DNA from: Pseudomonadota bacterium
GTDB taxonomy: Bacteria > Pseudomonadota > Alphaproteobacteria > Acetobacterales > Acetobacteraceae
Reading direction: 5' to 3'
Assembly (NCBI GenBank): GCA_021805565.1
Contig: JAJZFA010000062.1
Coordinates: 1-35,761, forward strand
DNA length: 35,761 nt
This document shows positions 1-9,673 of this stretch, in pieces. The notes below the pieces were generated by a model that was not told the origin of the DNA, ran no database searches, and saw only the letters and a list, made by a program, of their open reading frames with translations. Position numbers and translations under genes: made by a program. How positions within the stretch are numbered: the stretch's first letter is position 1; each line of letters opens with the position of its first letter.

Positions 1-126
1 ACGAGAGAATCGTAGCCGCTGAAGTCACGCAACAATTTTCGCTATCCAACTGCGCCGTCCGGCCGGCGCCCCCAACGGAGTGAGTAAGCTGAGGAGTCCG
101 TTCCGGTTCCATTCCGGGTCAGCCTC

Positions 127-675
127 TTAGCCAGGCAGCGGGAATTTATCCAGATACGGCCGATATTCCGGCTCCACATCGATTTGCAGCGTGCCCAACA
201 CCCGTACGACCGCGTTGTAGAACCCGATGATCAGCGTCAGATCCACTACCAGTTCGTTCCCCAGTCCGGCCTGCAACGCCGCGAACGTCGCTTCGTGCAT
301 CGCACCGTCCCGCGTCATCTCCCGCGCCGCTTGCAGCACCAGTTTCGACAGCGCATCCAGTGCCGTGGGTTTGCCCGCCGTGTCGTCGATCAACGCCCGC
401 ACATCGTCGTCGCTGACGCCGAAATCGTGCCCCAGCTTGATGTGGTGCGACCATTCGTATGGCGACTGGGCCAGCCAGCCGACCTGCAGGATCGCGAGTT
501 CCCGCAGCCTCGGGTTCAGCTTGCTGCCGTGACGGATGTACCCGCCCAGGCCGGAGAAGGCCCGCGCGGCCTTGGGCGAATTGACCAGTGCCTTGAACAG
601 CCAGATCGGGCGCTTGAGCAGATCCTGGTCCTCGGGTGCGAGGTCGGATGGTTCCAGGTAAGGAACGCGAGCCAT
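127..675 (-). CDS. Carboxymuconolactone decarboxylase / AhpD-like protein
   Basis: A 182-residue protein of the AhpD/carboxymuconolactone decarboxylase fold. The recognisable core is the stretch around residues 45-75 (SKLNPRLRELAILQVGWLAQ, then YEWSHH), the usual 'RERELAIL...YEWxxH' signature. The AhpD CxxC pair is absent: YEWSHH stands where a peroxidase-type member would have cysteines. It is therefore more likely a decarboxylase or hydrolase-like member than an alkylhydroperoxidase; the substrate cannot be read from sequence. The reading frame extends upstream, but the ATG at 675 is chosen because GGAGGA lies just before it. The VOC gene lies 122 bases upstream on the same strand, so the two may be co-transcribed. 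The fold call is firm, the reaction unknown. Confidence 0.82.
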   Translation of the reverse strand: MARVPYLEPSDLAPEDQDLLKRPIWLFKALVNSPKAARAFSGLGGYIRHGSKLNPRLRELAILQVGWLAQSPYEWSHHIKLGHDFGVSDDDVRALIDDTAGKPTALDALSKLVLQAAREMTRDGAMHEATFAALQAGLGNELVVDLTLIIGFYNAVVRVLGTLQIDVEPEYRPYLDKFPLPG

Positions 676-797
676 TGGCTTCCTCCGTCGATAGACACCG
701 TGCGGCGGCCAGCTCGCTGCTGGCGCATAGGGCGGCCCCTTTTGCCACCGGGCTTTCCGGCGGCAAGGGGCGGCATATTTGTTCGGCCCGCGACGAT

Positions 798-1184
798 TCA
801 GGCCGCCGGGATGCGATGGAGGGCGCACAGTTTGTTGCCGTCGGGATCGCGCAGGTAAGCCAGGTACATCGCGCCGGCGCTGCCCTGGCGAATGCCCGGC
901 GGGTCCTCGATCGAGATACCGCCATTGGCCACCCCCGCCTTGTGCCAGGCATCGGCCTGTTCCGGATTTGCCATCGCGAAGCCGATGGTGCCGCCATTGG
1001 CGTGCGTGGCGTCCTTGTTATCGATGGGTTTGGTCACCAGAAATAAATTGCCGTTATGCGCGTAAATCAGCCGGCCCTTGGCATCTTGCACCGCCGGCTT
1101 ACCGCCGATCGCGCCGAACAGGGCGTCGTAGAATTTTCGTGACCGAACGATGTCGTTGCTGCCGACCATGAGATGGCTGTACAT
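798..1184 (-). CDS. VOC-family (glyoxalase/dioxygenase fold) protein
   Basis: A 128-residue single vicinal-oxygen-chelate protein. It opens MYSHLMVGSNDIVRSRKFYD, the typical first beta-alpha module with a histidine at position 4. It ends with YLRDPDGNKLCALHR, the common 'DPDGN' metal-edge motif. Proteins of this size are usually homodimers acting as lyases, dioxygenases or resistance proteins; none can be singled out here. The ATG at 1184 follows GGGAGGAAC, an excellent ribosome binding site, and is preferred over in-frame codons upstream. It is followed on the same strand by the AhpD-like gene. Confidence 0.85.
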   Translation of the reverse strand: MYSHLMVGSNDIVRSRKFYDALFGAIGGKPAVQDAKGRLIYAHNGNLFLVTKPIDNKDATHANGGTIGFAMANPEQADAWHKAGVANGGISIEDPPGIRQGSAGAMYLAYLRDPDGNKLCALHRIPAA

Positions 1185-1244
1185 ACTTTGTTCCTCCCGC
1201 CGCACCGGCATAAAACCGACGTCTTTGCGGCACCAACAAAACAC

Positions 1245-2000
1245 GGTTGGCGCGTCGCGAAAAGACCCGGTTGGGCGACCCAGGTCAGGCGCACACGGGC
1301 GCGAGACGTCACCGCGACCATTGGGGCGTTTCGCGCGGGCTGGGAACGCGCACCCGGCCAGCTTGTGGACGGGCGCGCTGGCCCGGTTTGCGCGAGCCGG
1401 GCTTCGTGCCGCTCGATCGGACCTGTCTCACGGCAGCATCGGCCACAATACTGCACTACGCCGATAAAGTGCCGGTACAAACAATCGCTTAGGGCAAGTT
1501 CTATATCGCAATCGAAGCGATGATTGTTGAACCGCCTGAGGATATTCGAGGAAGTGGATCAGGCTGGCCCAAGTGTCGCCACACCGACCCTGAATGGCAA
1601 CGCCGGAGTTGCTTAATGACGGAGCGGCTCGGCAGCAGCAGCGAATTCTATGCCAGGCCCCGAACCGTTCGGCGCCGGGCGGCGGCGGCGTTCCATCGGT
1701 TCATCGCCGACGGGACGGCTGTCCATCGCAACGATAAAACCCAACTGTCCCCGGCGTAGCGACCCGGCGAAGGATAAAAAGACCATCGGCGCCACGGCGG
1801 ACTGGCGCGCCATGACTGGCCGGCCCGGCGATCGGGCGGTTGGGCCGCCGGCTTTCCGGAAACGCCCTGGCGATGGGCGCACTTTATATGACGCTTCCGC
1901 GAAGCATGGCAGAAACGCGCCGAACCGCCTGTTTTTTGCTCGTAACCGGCGCGTTAACCGCCTAAGTGTGCACCGCACTATCCCAAAAAGCCAGGACCGT
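1245..2000. other. Long non-coding stretch before typA
   Basis: About 750 bases lie between the divergent VOC gene and typA. The open frames here, including a leftward 137-codon one and a rightward frame continuous with typA, have arginine/proline-heavy translations and no recognisable domain, so I call no gene. An imperfect inverted repeat (ACAATCGCTT near 1482 against AAGCGATGATTGT near 1518) is the only structure seen. The typA promoter should lie in the last 150 bases, but no convincing -35/-10 pair stands out. Confidence 0.5.
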
Positions 2001-3833
2001 ATGCAGATTCGTAACGTCGCTATCATTGCCCATGTCGATCACGGGAAGACGACCCTCGTTGACAAACTCCTCGGCCAGTCGGGCGCCTTCCGCGAACATC
2101 AGGCGGTGACGGATCGTGCGCTCGATCGCAACGACCTGGAGAAGGAACGCGGCATTACCATCCTGGCGAAGTGCGCGTCGGTCGTCTGGAAAGACACCAA
2201 GATCAACATCGTCGATACGCCGGGCCACGCGGATTTCGGCGGGGAGGTCGAGCGCATCCTGAATATGGTCGATGGCGCGATCGTGCTGGTCGATGCGGCG
2301 GAAGGCGTACTGCCGCAGACCAAGTTCGTGGTCGGCAAGGCTTTGGCACGCGGTATTCACCCCATCGTCGTTGTCAACAAGGTGGATCGTCAGGACGCCC
2401 GTCCGGATGAGGTCCATACCGAAATTTTCGACCTTTTCGCGGCGCTGGGGGCATCCGACAGTCAGTTGGATTTCCCGATGCTGTACGCGTCGGGCCGCAA
2501 CGGCTGGGCCGATACGGTGCTGGACGGCCCACGCAAAGATCTGTCGGCGATGTTCGATCTGATTCTGTCGCATGTGCCGGCGCCGACGGTGAAGCCGGAC
2601 CTGCCGTTCGCCATGGTCGCCAGCATTCTGGAATACGATAATTTTCTGGGTCGGGTTCTGACCGGCCGAGTCGAGCAGGGCACCGGCAAGGTGAACATGC
2701 CGGTGAAGGTGCTACGCCGCGACGGGTCGGTGGTGGAAACCGGCCGTCTGACCAAGTTGCTGTCGTTTCGCGGCCTGGACCGCGTGACGGTTGAGGAAGT
2801 CATGGCCGGCGACATCATCGCGGTAGCCGGTCTGTCCGAAAGCACCATTCCCGATACAATAGGCGCGCCCGAACTGGTGGCCCCGCTGGAAGCCATTCCG
2901 GTCGATCCGCCGACCCTGGCCATGACCTTCCGTATCAATGACTCTCCGCTGGCCGGACGCGAAGGCAAGAAGGTGACATCGCGTCAAATCCGCGAACGTC
3001 TGTTTCGCGAGGCGGAAGGCAACGTTGCGATCAAGATTACCGACTCCAACGAAACCGACGCGTTCGAGGTCGCCGGCCGAGGCGAGCTTCAGTTGGGCGT
3101 GCTGATCGAGCAGATGCGCCGCGAGGGTTTCGAGTTGACCATCGGCCGTCCCCGCGTGCTGACCCAGCGCAATGCCGAAACCGGCGAGCGCGAGGAGCCG
3201 ATGGAAGAAGTGCTTGTCGATGTCGATGAGCCCTATACCGGCGTGGTGGTGGAGAAGCTGAGCCGCCGTAAGGGCGACATGCGCGACATGCGCCCTTCGG
3301 GCGGCGGTAAGGTCCGCATGACCTTCAATATCCCCAGCCGCGGGTTGATCGGCTATCACGGCGAATTCCTGACCGACACGCGCGGCACTGGCATCATGAA
3401 CCGGCTGTTCGCCGGGTATGGTCCCTGGAAGGGCCCGATCGAGGGTCGCCGAGCAGGGTCGCTGATCTCGACCGAGGCGGGGGAGGCTGTGCATTATTCG
3501 CTGTGGTACATTCAGGAACGCGGGACGATGTTCGTGTCCCCCGGGGAGAAGGTTTACCAGGGCATGATCCTGGGCGAGCATTCGCGGGAATCCGACCTGG
3601 AAGTGAACCCGATCAAGGAAAAGAAGCTGACGAACATCCGAGCGGCCGGCAAGGATGACGCGATGCTGCTGATCCCGCCACGGAAAATGAGTTTGGAGCA
3701 GGCGATCGCTTACGTCGAGGACGATGAATTCGTGGAGGTGACGCCGGTGGCGATCCGTTTGCGGAAGCGATACCTGGATCCGAATGAGCGGAAACGATTC
3801 GAGCGTAAGATCGACGCGGACGCGGCCGATTAA
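2001..3833 (+). CDS. typA: Ribosome-associated translational GTPase TypA/BipA
   Basis: A 610-residue protein, the normal length for TypA/BipA, an EF-G-like GTPase that binds 70S ribosomes and aids 50S assembly and stress or low-temperature growth. The start [20 protein letters not shown] carries the P-loop (residues 8-17). It is followed by ERGITI (switch I), [14 protein letters not shown] (G3) and NKVDRQDA (G4). The C-terminal TypA-specific region contains [20 protein letters not shown] and the end motif [12 protein letters not shown]. The frame is open for 117 codons upstream, but homology begins exactly at the ATG at 2001, with a weak AGGA before it. It stands alone and is followed by a strong hairpin. 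Confidence 0.97.
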   Translation: MQIRNVAIIAHVDHGKTTLVDKLLGQSGAFREHQAVTDRALDRNDLEKERGITILAKCASVVWKDTKINIVDTPGHADFGGEVERILNMVDGAIVLVDAAEGVLPQTKFVVGKALARGIHPIVVVNKVDRQDARPDEVHTEIFDLFAALGASDSQLDFPMLYASGRNGWADTVLDGPRKDLSAMFDLILSHVPAPTVKPDLPFAMVASILEYDNFLGRVLTGRVEQGTGKVNMPVKVLRRDGSVVETGRLTKLLSFRGLDRVTVEEVMAGDIIAVAGLSESTIPDTIGAPELVAPLEAIPVDPPTLAMTFRINDSPLAGREGKKVTSRQIRERLFREAEGNVAIKITDSNETDAFEVAGRGELQLGVLIEQMRREGFELTIGRPRVLTQRNAETGEREEPMEEVLVDVDEPYTGVVVEKLSRRKGDMRDMRPSGGGKVRMTFNIPSRGLIGYHGEFLTDTRGTGIMNRLFAGYGPWKGPIEGRRAGSLISTEAGEAVHYSLWYIQERGTMFVSPGEKVYQGMILGEHSRESDLEVNPIKEKKLTNIRAAGKDDAMLLIPPRKMSLEQAIAYVEDDEFVEVTPVAIRLRKRYLDPNERKRFERKIDADAAD

Positions 3834-3857
3834 GCCAACGCCGCCTGGGATTCGATC

Positions 3858-3899
3858 GGGACCGCCGAACCAGCCTGTCTGGCTGATCGGCGGTCTCCC
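3858..3899 (+). terminator. Candidate typA terminator hairpin
   Basis: GGGACCGCCGA (3858-3868) pairs with TCGGCGGTCTCCC (3887-3899) with a two-base bulge. An inner stem CAGCC/GGCTG (3871-3885) surrounds a 5-base loop. It begins 24 bases after the typA stop. No T-run follows, so it may work as a weak intrinsic terminator or as an mRNA 3'-end stabiliser. Confidence 0.55.
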
Positions 3900-4222
3900 G
3901 ATATGGACGCCGCGGTCGCCCGACCGAATGCCTATGCGGGCTGGCTGCATCGCCAATCAACCCCGGTCGTGCGCGAGCAGGTGCAGATGCCCTTTCACAT
4001 CCGGCCCTGTCCATTGAACTCGGTCGGGGTGGGGCCATTTGTGCGTTAAGCTTACATCGACGGCCATAAAGCACGACCGTCGATATCGTTCCGCGCCCCC
4101 CGCTTGACCGCGTATGCGCGGATTGACAAAACTGCCCGCGAGGGGACCGTCGCGGGTTTAATTCGACCTAAGACTGCTCAAATCCGGTGTGTCGAAACAC
4201 CAACATGATGAAAGGGAGTGCG
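3900..4222. promoter_or_regulatory. Leader region of the molybdenum hydroxylase operon with inverted repeat
   Basis: A non-coding stretch upstream of the small-subunit gene. ATCGACGG (4056-4063) and CCGTCGAT (4077-4084) form a perfect 8-bp inverted repeat with a 13-base spacer, a possible operator for the hydroxylase operon. A TTGACA hexamer (4123-4128) is present but has no good -10 at normal distance. No regulator gene lies next to the operon. The protein binding the repeat, if any, is unknown. Confidence 0.3.
4135..4163. terminator. Candidate intrinsic terminator or leader hairpin before the hydroxylase operon
   Basis: CCCGCGA (4135-4141) and TCGCGGG (4150-4156) form a perfect 7-bp GC-rich stem with an 8-base loop, followed by TTTAATT on the plus strand. 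On the minus strand the same stem is followed by CAGTTTTG. It could terminate in either direction. Because it lies only 60-70 bases before the start codon and after a TTGACA, it could also be part of the operon leader. Confidence 0.4.
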
Positions 4223-4708
<486 letters not shown>

Positions 4709-4737
4709 AGCGCCGCGATCGTTTGGGAGGACATATC

Positions 4738-7119
4738 ATGGGCTTCGAGGGCATCGGCGCATCCGTTCGCCGGAAAGAGGACGTCCGCTTCCTGAGCGGT
4801 AAGGGCAATTACACCGACGATATCGACCGTCCCGGCCAGCTTTACGCCTATATCAAACGAGCCGACCGGCCGCACGCCAAAATCGGCGGCATCGATACGG
4901 CGGCGGCGTCCGCCGCGCCGGGCGTTGTGCGCGTATTCACCGGCGCGGACATGGCGGCGGAGAATATCGGCGGCATCCCATGCGGCTGGCAACTGCATAA
5001 CCAGGACGGCTCGCCCATGGCCGAACCGCCCCATCCGGCGCTCGCGGTAGGCAAGGTCCGTCACGTCGGCGATCCGGTCGCGGTGGTGATCGCGGCGACA
5101 AAGCAACAGGCCAAGGACGCGGCCGAACTGCTCGCGATCGATTACACCGACCTGCCAGCCGTCGCGAACCTGAAGGATGCCGTGGCCGCCGGCGCGGCGG
5201 AAGTGCATGACGGGGTTGCCGGCAATATTTGCTACGATTGGGCAATCGGCGACAAAGCGGTGGTCGATGGTGTGTTCGCCGGCGCCAAACACGTCGTCAA
5301 ACTCGATCTGGTGAACAACCGGTTGATCCCGAACGCGATGGAACCACGCGTGGCCATCGGCGACTACGATACGTCGTCGGGCGATTTCACGCTTTATACC
5401 ACCAGTCAGAACCCGCATGTGATCCGGCTGCTGATGGGCGCGTTCGTGCTGCACATCCCGGAAAACAAGCTGCGTGTGGTTGCCCCCGACGTGGGCGGCG
5501 GCTTCGGCTCGAAAATCTATCACTACGCGGAAGAGGCGATCGTCACCTGGGCCGCCGGCAAGGTGCGCCGTCCGGTGAAATGGACCGCCGAACGCAGCGA
5601 AAGCTTCATGTCCGACGCGCATGGCCGCGATCATGTCAGCACCGCCGAGATGGCACTGGACGCGGAAGGGCATTTCCTCGGCCTTCGCATCGTCACCCTG
5701 GCAAACATGGGCGCTTATCTGTCCACCTTCGCGCCCGCTGTGCCAACTTATCTGTATGCCACGCTGCTGGCGGGCGTTTACAAAACACCTGTTATCTACT
5801 GCAACGTGAAAGCGGTTTTCACCAACACCGTGCCGGTGGACGCCTATCGCGGCGCCGGCCGGCCGGAAGCCACCTATCTGCTGGAACGGCTGATCGACGT
5901 GATCGCGCACGACACCGGCTTGGACAAAATCGAACTGCGCCGGAAAAACTTCATTCCCGCTGATGCGTTTCCCTACCAAACCCCGGTCGCGTTGGAATAC
6001 GACAGCGGCGACTACCAAACCACGCTGAAGGTCGGCCTGAAAAACGCCGGCTGGGACGGTTTCGAGGCGCGCAGGACCGAGGCGCGATCGCGCGGAAAGC
6101 TACGCGGCATCGGGATTTCCACCTATGTGGAAGCGTGCGGAATCGCTCCGTCGGCGGTCGTGGGGTCTCTGGGCGCTCGTGCCGGCCTGTATGAGGTTGC
6201 CGAGATCCGCGTTCACCCAACCGGCAGCGTAACCGTTTTCACCGGCACTCATAGCCACGGACAGGGCCACGAAACCACCCTGGCACAGCTTGTTGTCAGC
6301 CAGCTTGGCGTGCCCTTCGATCAGGTGGAAGTGGTGCATGGCGACACGGCGAAGATTCCGTTCGGCATGGGCACCTACGGCAGCCGCAGCCTCGCCGTCG
6401 GCGGTTCGGCCATGGTGAAGGCGATGGACAAGGTCATCGCCAAGGGCAAGAAGATCGCCGCCCACCTGATGGAGGCCGCGGTCGAGGACATCGAGTTCAA
6501 GGACAACGTGTTTACCGTTGCCGGCACCGACAAATCCAAGACGCTGACCGACATCTCCCTGGCCGCCTATGTTCCGCACAACTATCCAATCGAGGAACTG
6601 GAACCCGGCCTGGACGAGACCGCGTTCTACGATCCCAAGAACTTCACGTTCCCCGGCGGGTGCCACATCGCCGAGGTGGAAATCGATCCGGAAACCGGGG
6701 TCGTGGAAATGGTGAATTTCACCGCCGTTGACGACGTGGGCCGGGTCATCAATCCGATGATCGTCGAGGGCCAGGTGCAGGGCGGCGTCGCCCAAGGCAT
6801 CGGACAGGCGCTGATGGAAAATTGCAACTACGACCAAAGCGGCCAACTTCTGTCCGGATCGTTCATGGACTACACGATGCCGCGGGCAAACGACATTCCG
6901 AATATGTCTGTCGCCACCGAAAACACCATGTGTACCCACAATCCGCTCGGTTCCAAGGGTTGTGGCGAAGTCGGAGCGATCGGATCGCCCCCCGCCGTGA
7001 TCAACGCGGTGGTCGATGCATTGAAGGATTACGGCGTGCGGCATCTGGATATGCCGGCGACCGGGGCCAAACTCTGGTCCATCATCCAGGCGGCAACACC
7101 CCGGATGGCGGCGGAATAA
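4738..7119 (+). CDS. Molybdenum hydroxylase large (catalytic) subunit, form II CoxL-like
   Basis: A 793-residue Mo-pterin subunit. It begins [21 protein letters not shown], the standard family N-terminus. It has the cofactor-binding loop VGGGFGSK, the active-site loop AYRGAGR (residues 369-375) and the base-catalyst region GCGEVGAIG, with the conserved Glu near residue 744. True (form I) CO dehydrogenase carries AYxCSFR with the Cu-binding cysteine. AYRGAGR marks the form II/aldehyde-oxidase-like group, whose substrates are mostly unknown (aromatic or N-heterocyclic compounds, aldehydes). GGGAGG lies 7 bases before the ATG at 4738, which fixes the start over an in-frame TTG at 4723. It sits in a three-gene S-L-M operon; no CoxD/F/G maturation genes lie beside it. 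Confidence 0.93.
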   Translation: MGFEGIGASVRRKEDVRFLSGKGNYTDDIDRPGQLYAYIKRADRPHAKIGGIDTAAASAAPGVVRVFTGADMAAENIGGIPCGWQLHNQDGSPMAEPPHPALAVGKVRHVGDPVAVVIAATKQQAKDAAELLAIDYTDLPAVANLKDAVAAGAAEVHDGVAGNICYDWAIGDKAVVDGVFAGAKHVVKLDLVNNRLIPNAMEPRVAIGDYDTSSGDFTLYTTSQNPHVIRLLMGAFVLHIPENKLRVVAPDVGGGFGSKIYHYAEEAIVTWAAGKVRRPVKWTAERSESFMSDAHGRDHVSTAEMALDAEGHFLGLRIVTLANMGAYLSTFAPAVPTYLYATLLAGVYKTPVIYCNVKAVFTNTVPVDAYRGAGRPEATYLLERLIDVIAHDTGLDKIELRRKNFIPADAFPYQTPVALEYDSGDYQTTLKVGLKNAGWDGFEARRTEARSRGKLRGIGISTYVEACGIAPSAVVGSLGARAGLYEVAEIRVHPTGSVTVFTGTHSHGQGHETTLAQLVVSQLGVPFDQVEVVHGDTAKIPFGMGTYGSRSLAVGGSAMVKAMDKVIAKGKKIAAHLMEAAVEDIEFKDNVFTVAGTDKSKTLTDISLAAYVPHNYPIEELEPGLDETAFYDPKNFTFPGGCHIAEVEIDPETGVVEMVNFTAVDDVGRVINPMIVEGQVQGGVAQGIGQALMENCNYDQSGQLLSGSFMDYTMPRANDIPNMSVATENTMCTHNPLGSKGCGEVGAIGSPPAVINAVVDALKDYGVRHLDMPATGAKLWSIIQAATPRMAAE

Positions 7120-7143
7120 GTTAAGGCGAAGGGAAAAAGCACG

Positions 7144-7938
7144 ATGTACGATTTCGCATATCAGAAACCCGGCAGCCTCGCGGACGCGGTCAAGGTTCTG
7201 TCCGGCGACCCGGACGCCAAGGCGCTCGCGGGCGGCCAGACGTTCATTCCGGTGTTGAAGCAGCGCCTGAACAAGCCATCGACGGTCGTGGACCTGTCGA
7301 AGCTGGGGCTGTCCGGCATTACCGTTTCCGGCGACAAAATCGTCATCGGAGCGATGACCCGGCACGCCGAAATTGCCTCCAACGCCGACATCAAGGCGAA
7401 AATCCCCGGACTAGCCCATCAGGCGTCCCTGATCGGGGATGAGGCGGTGCGCCATCGTGGTACCATGGGCGGATCGCTCGCGAACAACGACCCGGCGGCG
7501 TGCTACCCGTCGGCGTTGCTGGCACTGGGCGGCACCGTCAAAACTGACCGCCGGACGATTGCCGCCGACGATTTCTTCCAGGGCATGTTCACCACGGCGC
7601 TGGAGCAAGGGGAGATTATTACCTCGGTCGAACTGCCGGTCCCGCAGAAATCGGCCTATGAGAAATTCCGCAATCCAGCCTCGCGTTATGCGATTGTCGG
7701 CGTGTTCGTGGCGAAGTTCGCGTCCGGCGTGCGCCTGGCGATCACCGGCGCGGGCCAGGGCGGCGTGTTTCGCCACACCGCGATGGAAAAAGCGCTGTCG
7801 GCCAATTTCTCCCCCGATGCGATCGGCGGAATTGTTACGTCGTCGGACGATTTGAACAGCGATATCCACGCCAGTTCCGAATACCGGGCGCATCTTATCG
7901 GTGTGATTTCAAAAAGGGCCGTGGCGAAGGCAGCTTAA
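7144..7938 (+). CDS. Molybdenum hydroxylase medium subunit, FAD-binding (CoxM type)
   Basis: A 264-residue flavoprotein subunit that takes electrons from the [2Fe-2S] clusters and delivers them to the acceptor. Two FAD signatures are clear: AGGQTFIPVLKQRL (about residues 28-41) and the TIGG-type loop TMGGSLANNDPAA (about 108-120). C-terminal homology to CO dehydrogenase flavoprotein continues to the end, though the protein is a little shorter than the usual 280-290 residues. AAGGGA precedes the ATG. It lies 24 bases after the large-subunit stop and closes the operon; a perfect stem-loop follows. Confidence 0.92.
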   Translation: MYDFAYQKPGSLADAVKVLSGDPDAKALAGGQTFIPVLKQRLNKPSTVVDLSKLGLSGITVSGDKIVIGAMTRHAEIASNADIKAKIPGLAHQASLIGDEAVRHRGTMGGSLANNDPAACYPSALLALGGTVKTDRRTIAADDFFQGMFTTALEQGEIITSVELPVPQKSAYEKFRNPASRYAIVGVFVAKFASGVRLAITGAGQGGVFRHTAMEKALSANFSPDAIGGIVTSSDDLNSDIHASSEYRAHLIGVISKRAVAKAA

Positions 7939-7963
7939 CAGGCTGCTGAAAGACGTTTTGAAC

Positions 7964-7999
7964 CGGCATGGGCGTATCGGATTCGATCTGCCCATGCCG
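7964..7999 (+). terminator. Candidate terminator of the molybdenum hydroxylase operon
   Basis: CGGCATGGGC (7964-7973) and GCCCATGCCG (7990-7999) form a perfect 10-bp inverted repeat. The 16-base loop can itself fold through ATCG/CGAT. It lies 25 bases after the medium-subunit stop. No U-tract follows (TTGTAAGG), so termination efficiency is uncertain. Confidence 0.5.
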
Positions 8000-8058
8000 T
8001 TGTAAGGGCAGCATCGGCAATAAGTGCGTCCGCAGACCCTGCACGCACGTGCGATAGG

Positions 8059-8215
8059 CTGGCACCGCCAGGCCGCCTTCGCGGGCGGGATCGAGGGGTG
8101 GCCGTTTTCGGAGTAGAGCGCCGCAAACCGGTCGGCCAGCGTGCGGGTTACCCGCCGCCGGTGGCTCCGCGGTATCCGGCCGGCCGGCCGCATGTCGCTG
8201 AAAAAGCCGTCGCGT
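8059..8215 (-). pseudogene. Decayed IS5-family transposase N-terminal fragment
   Basis: Read leftward, this stretch encodes FFSDMRPAGRIP, a short gap, then DRFAALYSENGHPSIPPAK. That resembles the start of IS5/IS1182-type transposases ('LFSYV.LE.RIP...F.ALYS..GRPSIPPE.LLRALLLQ'). Homology stops soon after; no DDE catalytic region and no terminal inverted repeats were found. It is the only recognisable content of the roughly 520-base gap between the hydroxylase operon and egtB; the remainder (8216-8440) shows nothing I can name. Confidence 0.5.
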
Positions 8216-8457
8216 CGTTGGTCGAACCTCGCATTTTACCTGCCCTGGGCGTGTCGATCAGATACGCCCGTGCCGGTGCACGAAGTTTTGCAGCAATCTG
8301 CCAATGTAAAATGTCGACGTTCGATGGGATGATTGCGTTCGATCGACAAGAGAACAGGCGATGCCTCTTCCTCAACCGCGTCGCATGGCCATAATGACCG
8401 ATTGGGCCCCTCGCGTTCGATCGGTTACGCCGCTTTTTAACTATGCCGGAGGTTGGG

Positions 8458-9660
8458 ATGGATCAATCGGAACCGTATCGCAAACCTGCTCTCGCATCCG
8501 ATCTGTCTCGCCGTTTTCAGGCGGTCAGGGAGGCGACCGAGGCCGTGGCCAGCGGCTTATCGGAAGAAGACCAATGCGTGCAATCCATGCCCGACGCCAG
8601 CCCCGCCAAATGGCATCGGGCCCATACCACCTGGTTTTTTGAGCATTTCGTGCTTGTTCCGCACGTGCCGGGCTATCGCGTGTTCGATCCGGCGTTCGGG
8701 TTTCTGTTCAACTCGTATTACGACGCGGTTGGCCCGCGGCACCCGCGCCCGGAGCGCGGATTGCTGACCCGGCCATCCGCGGCGCGCGTGACCGAGTACC
8801 GCCGCCATGTCGATGCCGCACTACTGGGTGCGATCGCCGGGCTGACACCCGACTGCGCCACCATCGCCGAAGTCGGTCTGCATCACGAGCAGCAGCATCT
8901 CGAACTATTGATAACCGATATCCTACACGCATTTGCCGCCAATCCGCTTCATCCGGCCGTCATTCCCGGATGGCATGAACCGCGTGGCACCTCCGGCGGT
9001 GCGGTCTTCATTCCCGGTCCGACCGGTTTGCACGGCATCGGTCATGACGGGACCGGGTTCTGCTTCGATAACGAAACACCGGCCCACAGTACCTATCTGC
9101 ATCCTCACGCCGTAGCCTCGCGCCTTGTCCTGAACCAGGACTGGCTGGACTTTATTCAGGATGGCGGCTACCGGACCCCATCTCTGTGGATGTCCGATGG
9201 GTGGGCAATGGCACGGACATGCGGCTGGGCCGCGCCGTTGCACTGGCGCCAGCACGACGGCGTATGGTTCCAGTTCGGTCTTGGTGGCCTGGCACCCCTC
9301 GCGCTGGATGCCCCAGTGCGCCACATCGGCTGGTATGAAGCCGATGCGTTTGCTCGCTGGAGCGGCGCTCGCCTGCCAACCGAAGCAGAATGGGAGGTTG
9401 CGAGCCGCGACCCAACGATCGCCGATACAACAAATCATGTGTGGCAGTGGACTGAAAGCGCCTATCGCCCTTACCCCGGATATCAAGCCGCTCCGGGTGC
9501 GATCGGAGAATACAACGGAAAGTTCATGATCAATCAGATGGTCCTGCGCGGCGGTTCGCTGGCGACACCGCGCTGTCACACCCGCCCGAGTTATCGGAAT
9601 TTCTTTCATCCCGATAAGCGATGGCAGTTTACCGGACTTCGTTTAGCAAAAGATCTATAA
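8458..9660 (+). CDS. egtB: Ergothioneine biosynthesis sulfoxide synthase EgtB
   Basis: A 400-residue non-haem iron enzyme with an N-terminal DinB-like four-helix domain and a C-terminal formylglycine-generating-enzyme-type domain. EgtB joins trimethylhistidine (hercynine) to a thiol donor with O2. The iron ligands are visible as H53 (KWHRAHTTWFFEHF) and the HX3HXE motif at 143-149 (HHEQQHLE). The FGE-like part includes RLPTEAEWE, VWQWTESAY and VLRGGSLATP. The ATG at 8458 is preferred over an in-frame ATG at 8443 because GGAGG (8448-8452) sits 5 bases before it. The stop is 13 bases before egtD, so the two form an operon. No egtA, egtC or egtE homologue is present nearby. Confidence 0.93.
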   Translation: MDQSEPYRKPALASDLSRRFQAVREATEAVASGLSEEDQCVQSMPDASPAKWHRAHTTWFFEHFVLVPHVPGYRVFDPAFGFLFNSYYDAVGPRHPRPERGLLTRPSAARVTEYRRHVDAALLGAIAGLTPDCATIAEVGLHHEQQHLELLITDILHAFAANPLHPAVIPGWHEPRGTSGGAVFIPGPTGLHGIGHDGTGFCFDNETPAHSTYLHPHAVASRLVLNQDWLDFIQDGGYRTPSLWMSDGWAMARTCGWAAPLHWRQHDGVWFQFGLGGLAPLALDAPVRHIGWYEADAFARWSGARLPTEAEWEVASRDPTIADTTNHVWQWTESAYRPYPGYQAAPGAIGEYNGKFMINQMVLRGGSLATPRCHTRPSYRNFFHPDKRWQFTGLRLAKDL

Positions 9661-9673
9661 GCAGGAGACCGGT

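Noticed and set aside
1-126. Possible partial gene at the left edge
   Set aside because: No frame gives recognisable protein sequence and no terminator or RNA motif was seen.
2712-3956. A 414-codon leftward open frame opposite typA
   Set aside because: Same antisense artefact; typA is unambiguous on the other strand.
4738-7119. Naming the hydroxylase a CO dehydrogenase
   Set aside because: The loop is AYRGAGR; the Cu-binding cysteine of form I CO dehydrogenase is absent.
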